Assembly (NCBI GenBank): GCA_022560025.1 | Contig: JAFISE010000388.1 | Coordinates: 1-11,006 of the forward strand | Reading direction: 5' to 3' | Length of the DNA stretch: 11,006 nucleotides | DNA from: Stagonosporopsis chrysanthemi | Taxonomy: Eukaryota > Ascomycota > Dothideomycetes > Pleosporales > Didymellaceae | Shown here: positions 7,122 to 11,006 of the stretch, in pieces | How positions within the stretch are numbered: the stretch's first letter is position 1 | Layout of the letters: the number at the start of each line of letters is the position of its first letter | Position numbers and translations under genes: made by a program | The notes under the pieces: model-generated | The model's database searches: none | What the model saw: only the letters and a program-made list of their open reading frames with translations | What the model was told of the DNA's origin: nothing

Positions 7122-7740
7122 TCTCTACACTTAAGTAACTAGTTAAAAGCGTACACTTAACAGCCTATTAGTTGTATATATTAAACCTTTAGCTTTATTC
7201 TCTATATAACTTTATACAGTGTCTTCTATTATAGCACTTTAGTTAGTGTCTAATTAAAGATATATACTGCTGTTTAGATTAGCTTATAAGCTAAAGACTT
7301 TAGCAGTCTTGCTTAGATCTTTATAGCTCTAGATTAGGTAACAAGTAGCAATCTTACTCTTTCTACTAGTCTGTTCTATTCTTCTGTGTACTCTGCTTAT
7401 AGCTTATATTTAATACTAACGTCTTTATAAAGTTCTTCTAAGAAGTTTAGTAATGTCTTGTATCTATACTTGTTATCTGTCTTAATTACTATAATATTAT
7501 AGTTAAAGACTTGCTATATACTTTATATGTCTTAGATAATCTATTAGCTTAGAAAAGGCTTTAATTAATAAAGAAAAGTAGATACTTTATGCTACTTTAA
7601 GTATTAATTAATAAAGTATCTATCCTATTAATTACTGTTTAGGCAAGCTTCTCCTTAAGGTACTAATTAAATAATATTAACTAAGATTTAATAGAAGGGC
7701 TTTTAAGCTTAATCTTCTTGTTGTTGTTAAGAGATCTGCT
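7122..7740 (-). pseudogene. Copia integrase core
   Basis: The first catalytic Asp appears as Asn in V N I I * L V near 7670. The second is intact in T D N (7475-7477). The Glu is in L V E R about 38 codons later. A Cys pair F C T V C precedes the core. The A-V-Y-x-x-N-R-x-P-T block and the I-G-C-x-V-Y block are typical of Copia integrases. Gly, Gln, Pro and Trp codons are lost throughout. The domain continues across the gypsy insertion into 115-133. Confidence 0.85.
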
Positions 7741-8199
7741 TTGTTAATTTTAACTCTGTACAGACAGTACAAAAGCTGTTAGTGTCTCTTTTAAAGATAA
7801 TTCTATTAACGTTTAATATAAGCTTTTTAATTGCTTTCTTGCTAGAATAACTCTATATCTAGTAAGCTGTCTAAGCATTAACTATTTAATCTAGTTATAG
7901 TGCCTTTAAAGGTTAGTAGGTAGTGCTAAACAATAATAGAATAATTAGCTTTAGTTAGTATAAGACTTTAGCATCTACTAGCTAGTGTCTTCTATTATAC
8001 TCTAGGTACACAAGAACTAATTCTATATTACTTTTATAAAGAAGATTACGTCCTAAATTAAAGTGTATGTCTAGCTTTCTATAGTAAGCTAAACTAATTA
8101 GGCTAGTAATAAATCTTTTAACGTATGCAATATAAGTAAGTCTTAGTAATTATATACCTATAGGTGTGTTTGATATAAGCTCTATACTTCTCTAGGCTA

Positions 8200-8345
8200 T
8201 AATCTAAATAAGTCTTGTTCTAGCTCTAATAAAGTCTGTAGCTACAGTGTTATACTCTCTTGTCTATCTCTTTTATTTCTTAGTGTTAATTATATAAGTA
8301 TTAAAGCTAGAGTTAAAGATCTATTAGTTGCTAAACTTGTTAATA
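8200..8345 (-). pseudogene. Copia protease segment
   Basis: I F N S S F N T Y I I N T K K * K R * T R E Y N is a run in which D-S-G has become N-S-S (8306-8314: GAC to AAC, GGC to AGC), followed by N-T and a Tyr that was probably His. It lies between the zinc knuckle and the integrase, the normal Copia position. It cannot be catalytic. Confidence 0.7.
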
Positions 8346-9687
8346 TCTTTCTTTATACTTACTACTATATAGAGGTTACCTTTTAGCTTTAGGTTATTGT
8401 CTATAATTATTATTACTTTAATTTAATTGTTGCAAGCTGTTATAGTCTTAAATCACTCTTTGTTTTAAGTACGCAGCTATTAATCCTAAGTTATATACTG
8501 TACAGTATTAGCTATAAGTCTAGTAGAACAGTTGCTATTATCTATAGCAATGCTCTCTTTATTTTATTACTACTTTGTATACTACTTATTAAGTACTTTA
8601 TTAATCTTGTCTTTTAAGTTGTTATTAGCAGCTAAGGCAGTATTAAGCTTCTTTTAGCTAATTATATTAGTGTAAGCCTTTAGCCTTTGTAAGTACTTTG
8701 TATTAATTAACTAGCAGTTAACCTAGTGATATTTTAGGCTATATAGGCATTAAGGCTTAGTCTTGTTGCTATCTTTGCTCTGCTGCTAAGACTTTGCAAT
8801 ATTAAGCTCTGCTGCTATTAAGCTAAGTCCTGTTAACAGCAGTTGCACACGCTTAAGGTAGGTAGTAAATTTGCTAATATAGTCTTTTACTAATAGGATA
8901 GCAGTGCTAGTATCTTTTAGGTTAATTAGGGCTTACAGGCCTAATATACTATACTTAGGATTAATTATTCTGCAGGTAACAAAGAAATCTTTTTATACTC
9001 TTAATCTTATTATCTTAAGAACCTCTGTAGAGATGCATATGTTAGTAATCTCTACCTAAGAGTGTAGCTATTTCTTAACCTTTCTACTGCGTAGCAGCAT
9101 CTAGAAAGCTTTGTATCTTGCAATTAGATTGTATTATTATATTGCATTAGACAGTATAAAGTGCTTTTTAAGCATTATTAGTTACTTGTATAGTATGTCT
9201 TTGTTCTTAATTAAGTAAAGGTGCTTTACAGTAATTGTCTTGCTAATCTTAGATTTAAACTTAGCAAGAGCTTTCTTCTAATACTTAAACTTAATATCTT
9301 TTTACTTCTATTACTTATACTTTTATTAATAGAGCTTCTACTATATAGTAGTAAAGTAAGTAATTAATATAGTATTATTATTGTAATTATTAAGTTAAGG
9401 TTCTAATAGTGCTGTTAATATAGGTAAGTCTACTGCCTTTATAGCAAAGTCTATATACTGCTAGAGCTTATACTTCTGTACAGTATCCTTTTAAATAAAT
9501 AGCTACTTATACTAGTTATTAGCTTAATTAAAGACAATAGTTACTTAAGTAACTATAGAGTCTAATTATATAGTTATTTTTAATAATATATTAGTAGGTT
9601 AGTAGCTCTATACTATATAATTAATTGTTAATCTTAATTATAAGTGCTAATTAATTATTGTAAGTAAGTAAGCTTTCTAGTTGCAAT

Positions 9688-9701
9688 CTAGGCTTATAAC
9701 T
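9688..9701 (-). promoter_or_regulatory. Candidate primer binding site, half-tRNA type (Copia)
   Basis: The minus strand reads AGTTATAAGCCTAG just inside the LTR. This matches the complement of the initiator-tRNA-Met anticodon arm (GGTTATGAGCCCAG) except for three transitions in the mutation direction. Copia and Ty5 are known to prime from an internally cut initiator tRNA at this arm. The tRNA sequence is from memory. Confidence 0.5.
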
Positions 9702-9703
9702 AT

Positions 9704-9905
9704 TATAGTAAATACAATTTTATATATTCTGCTATTATATTATTGTTGTTCTTCTCTACTCTGTACAAAGCAGCAGTTAGGTCTATTTATATAATATATC
9801 TATAATACAGCTAAGATAAGAGATACTCTATAGAATAAAAAAGCAATACTAGACTACTAATATATAATCTACTTCTTATAACTGTTATATATAACGTACT
9901 TTACA
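9704..9905 (-). repeat. 5' LTR of the Copia element (about 202 bp)
   Basis: On the minus strand it starts TGTAAAGTACG at 9905 and ends near TTTACTATA at about 9704, just before the primer site. It contains a TATA-like TTATATAAATAGACC. The partner LTR is outside the window, so the ends rest on the TG start, the primer site position and the start of gag at 9616. It holds no coding sequence. Confidence 0.5.
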
Positions 9906-9957
9906 GGCAAGCTAGCTACTTTTACTAAGACTCTACTAGAACACTCTCTTTACAACA
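9906..9957. other. Short junction between the Copia LTR and pogo remnants
   Basis: No coding or repeat structure is evident. If the pogo element is complete on its 5' side, its terminal inverted repeat and untranslated leader should lie here or under the Copia LTR, but I could not identify a clear terminal repeat. Confidence 0.3.
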
Positions 9958-10135
9958 ATACCTTTCTAATAATAATAAACAGACGCGTTAAAAGAATCTT
10001 AGATACAGCTTGTGCTTTAAGCTTTTAAACAAGACGCAAATCTATCTAAGTAATTTGCTGCAGCTATCGATAGAGTGCCTTAAAGCACACTAAGTACGCA
10101 ACACACTAGACGACCTTTACACACTAATACTATAT
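9958..10135 (+). pseudogene. Pogo/Fot1-type transposase fragment: psq helix-turn-helix
   Basis: A plus-strand frame starting at ATA (probable ATG, 9958) has four consecutive TAA codons (perhaps Gln codons) and then E S * I Q L V L * A F K Q D A N L S K * F A A A I D R V P * S T L S. This fits the psq DNA-binding domain at the N terminus of fungal pogo/Fot1 transposases: R-I-Q-L-A-L, then N-x-S-x-R-x-A-A-x-x-Y-x-V-P-x-S-T-L. R R P L H T N T follows. The expected continuation is not found in this frame; instead another, separate psq-like module begins in a different frame at about 10151. It is therefore probably a truncated copy lying next to another. Confidence 0.65.
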
Positions 10136-10150
10136 CTGTATACTTAATAT

Positions 10151-11006
10151 ATAGATTTAGATAATGCGCTAAACTACTTAAATACTTCTATTCTTATACC
10201 TTTATAACAACACAATATAATAAGATTATAAGAAGCTCTATTAAAGTATAATACTTTTATATCTAAAGATAAGATTCTGTATTCTAAAATAGTAGAAAAG
10301 TATAGTATTATATAGTTAATGTTAATGTATATATAGAGGAGTAAGACGTATTTGCAATAAGAAGAAGGTATTGCATACTACAACCTATAACTATAATAGA
10401 AAGAAGAGCTTATAAAGTATATAAAAAAGCTTACTACTTGTTATATACTTTTTATAAAAGAGATGATATAAAATTTTATATTATCTGTAGCTAAGAAACA
10501 AATACACAAGAGCTAGGTTACTTAGTTTCTTAATAACTACTCTATCTATCTTATCTCTTAATACTTAACAAGTATAGACACTAATTATTACAATGCTAAT
10601 TTTTATTAAAAGTATAAGCTCTAATTTAATCTACTATAATATAAGATTACTACTAGAACTAAATATATATTTAGTAGGCAGATATAAGAAAAGAGAGAAG
10701 TTAAGGTATTACTTTAAGATAGTAATTGTACCTAGGTTATACTGCTAGCCTGTATGTAAAGTAATAAGATAGTACTGCTACTAGGCCTTTTTTACAAGTC
10801 TACTAACAGTACTTTGTAATTAAGCTAAGTAAAAGAGATAAAGCTAGAAGTATATAATATACTTGTTTTCTCTTTACTTACTAGCTAGACTAACAATAAT
10901 ATAGGCCTTGCCTAGCTTTAACAAGTATTTTTTACTTTACTAAGACTAAGGTATAGAAAAAGTAGTATCTCTTAATCCTTAACAGCTATAAATTCTATAT
11001 AATAAT
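10151..11006 (+). pseudogene. Pogo/Fot1-like transposase, decayed, runs off the window
   Basis: This is a cut-and-paste transposase of the Tc1/mariner superfamily. The plus-strand frame from ATA at 10151 shows a psq-type module (L * E A L L K Y N, then I V E K Y S I I) and then the CENPB/Tc5-type DNA-binding region: K E E L I K Y I K K L T T C, K E M I * N F I L S V A K K, V T * F L N N Y S. I D T N Y Y N A N F Y * K Y K L precedes the DDE core. The core has V I L L A C M, L G L F Y K S T N S, and T N N N I G L A * L * Q V F. At the T6 run 10928-10933 the frame moves by -1 and continues Y L L I L N S Y K F Y, where D-G-H-G-S-H is expected, so the second catalytic Asp is Asn (10981-10983). The segment carrying the first catalytic Asp appears to be deleted near 10648. 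Confidence 0.85.

Larger units (their letters stand above)
7122..9616 (-). pseudogene. Copia gag-protease-integrase frame, inactivated
   Basis: One frame holds gag, protease and integrase. First bases at 9616, 8749, 8314, 7477 and 7123 are all in phase, so there is no net indel over 830 codons. The likely start is ATA (from ATG) at 9614-9616. Gag is followed by a fungal-Copia-type knuckle, C L Y S L K Y H * V N C (8714-8749), pattern C-x-C-G-x-x-H-x4-C with the second Cys now Tyr. The protease motif is N S S at 8306-8314, where D-S-G is expected, followed by N T Y I. A pre-integrase segment has F C T V C T E L K L T K Q I. The integrase core reads V I K T D N K Y R Y K T L, with Asp kept at 7475-7477, then A E Y T E E * N R L V E R and A V Y I F N * T L T. 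It ends in I G C * V Y A F N at the insertion. Confidence 0.88.
7117..9905 (-). mobile_element. 5' part of a Ty1/copia retrotransposon, interrupted by the gypsy element
   Basis: On the minus strand the order is LTR (about 9704-9905), primer site (9688-9701), then one gag-protease-integrase frame that stops at the gypsy insertion at 7117 and resumes at 133-115. Integrase ahead of RT is the Copia arrangement; the RT and RNase H half is not in this window. The element is as heavily transition-mutated as the gypsy element, with frequent TAA/TAG. Confidence 0.85.

Noticed and set aside
7579..7622. Perfect 12-bp inverted repeat (TAGATACTTTAT ... ATAAAGTATCTA) with a 20-bp loop, flanked by direct repeats of TTAATTAATAAAG
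   Set aside because: It falls within the Copia integrase frame and is built from AT-rich words that recur by chance in this DNA. There is no terminator-like T tract, duplication or mobile-element signature.
115..11006. Whole region as a centromere or an AT-rich mitochondrial fragment
   Set aside because: The AT richness is fully explained by transition-type mutation of recognisable nuclear transposons. No mitochondrial gene, tRNA or satellite array is present.
1..11006. tRNA, rRNA, CRISPR arrays, bacterial-type promoters or terminators
   Set aside because: None was seen on either strand. The repeats present are LTRs and LTR-internal palindromes without regular spacer structure.

Overview
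The window is a graveyard of transposable elements from a filamentous ascomycete (Pezizomycotina). No gene in it can make an intact protein. From about position 115 onward the DNA is very AT-rich and saturated with TA, and every recognisable frame is closed by TAA/TAG stops. The damage is almost purely C-to-T and G-to-A transitions that turn Gln, Trp, Pro, Ser, His and Cys codons into stop, Leu and Tyr. This is the pattern of repeat-induced point mutation (RIP), which supports the fungal assignment. I cannot name the species.

Layout. (1) 1-114 is GC-richer, nearly unmutated DNA that looks like the terminus of another LTR element. (2) 115-138 is a small piece of a Copia integrase frame. (3) 139-7116 is a complete but dead Ty3/gypsy chromovirus on the minus strand: 5' LTR 6618-7116, gag, protease, reverse transcriptase, RNase H, integrase, chromodomain, polypurine tract, 3' LTR 139-628. 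Its duplicated target site is gctta/gcttg. (4) 7117-9905 is the 5' part of a Ty1/copia element on the minus strand: LTR about 9704-9905, half-tRNA-type primer site, then gag, protease and integrase in one frame. The gypsy element inserted into its integrase; the frame resumes at 115-133. The Copia RT half lies outside the window. (5) 9958-11006, plus strand, holds remnants of pogo/Fot1-type DNA transposons: a lone psq helix-turn-helix fragment followed by a longer transposase that runs off the window.

The most unusual item is a plus-strand, Cys/Lys-rich degenerate ORF (about 755-1231). It is antisense to the gypsy element, between its chromodomain and its 3' LTR, and resembles small fungal zinc-cluster-like hypothetical proteins. 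Other notable signals: the two LTRs differ only by transitions plus one 9-bp indel; TCA/CCA (and TGA/TGG) trinucleotides are nearly eliminated while ACA/GCA persist; each LTR carries an array of 12-bp palindromes; and two in-phase poly-U slippery heptamers sit exactly where gag-pol and integrase-chromodomain change frame.

Nothing here is likely to function as a gene today. The layout records successive insertions into a Copia element followed by mutation, with one edge (1-114) largely escaping it. All translations and counts were made by eye.
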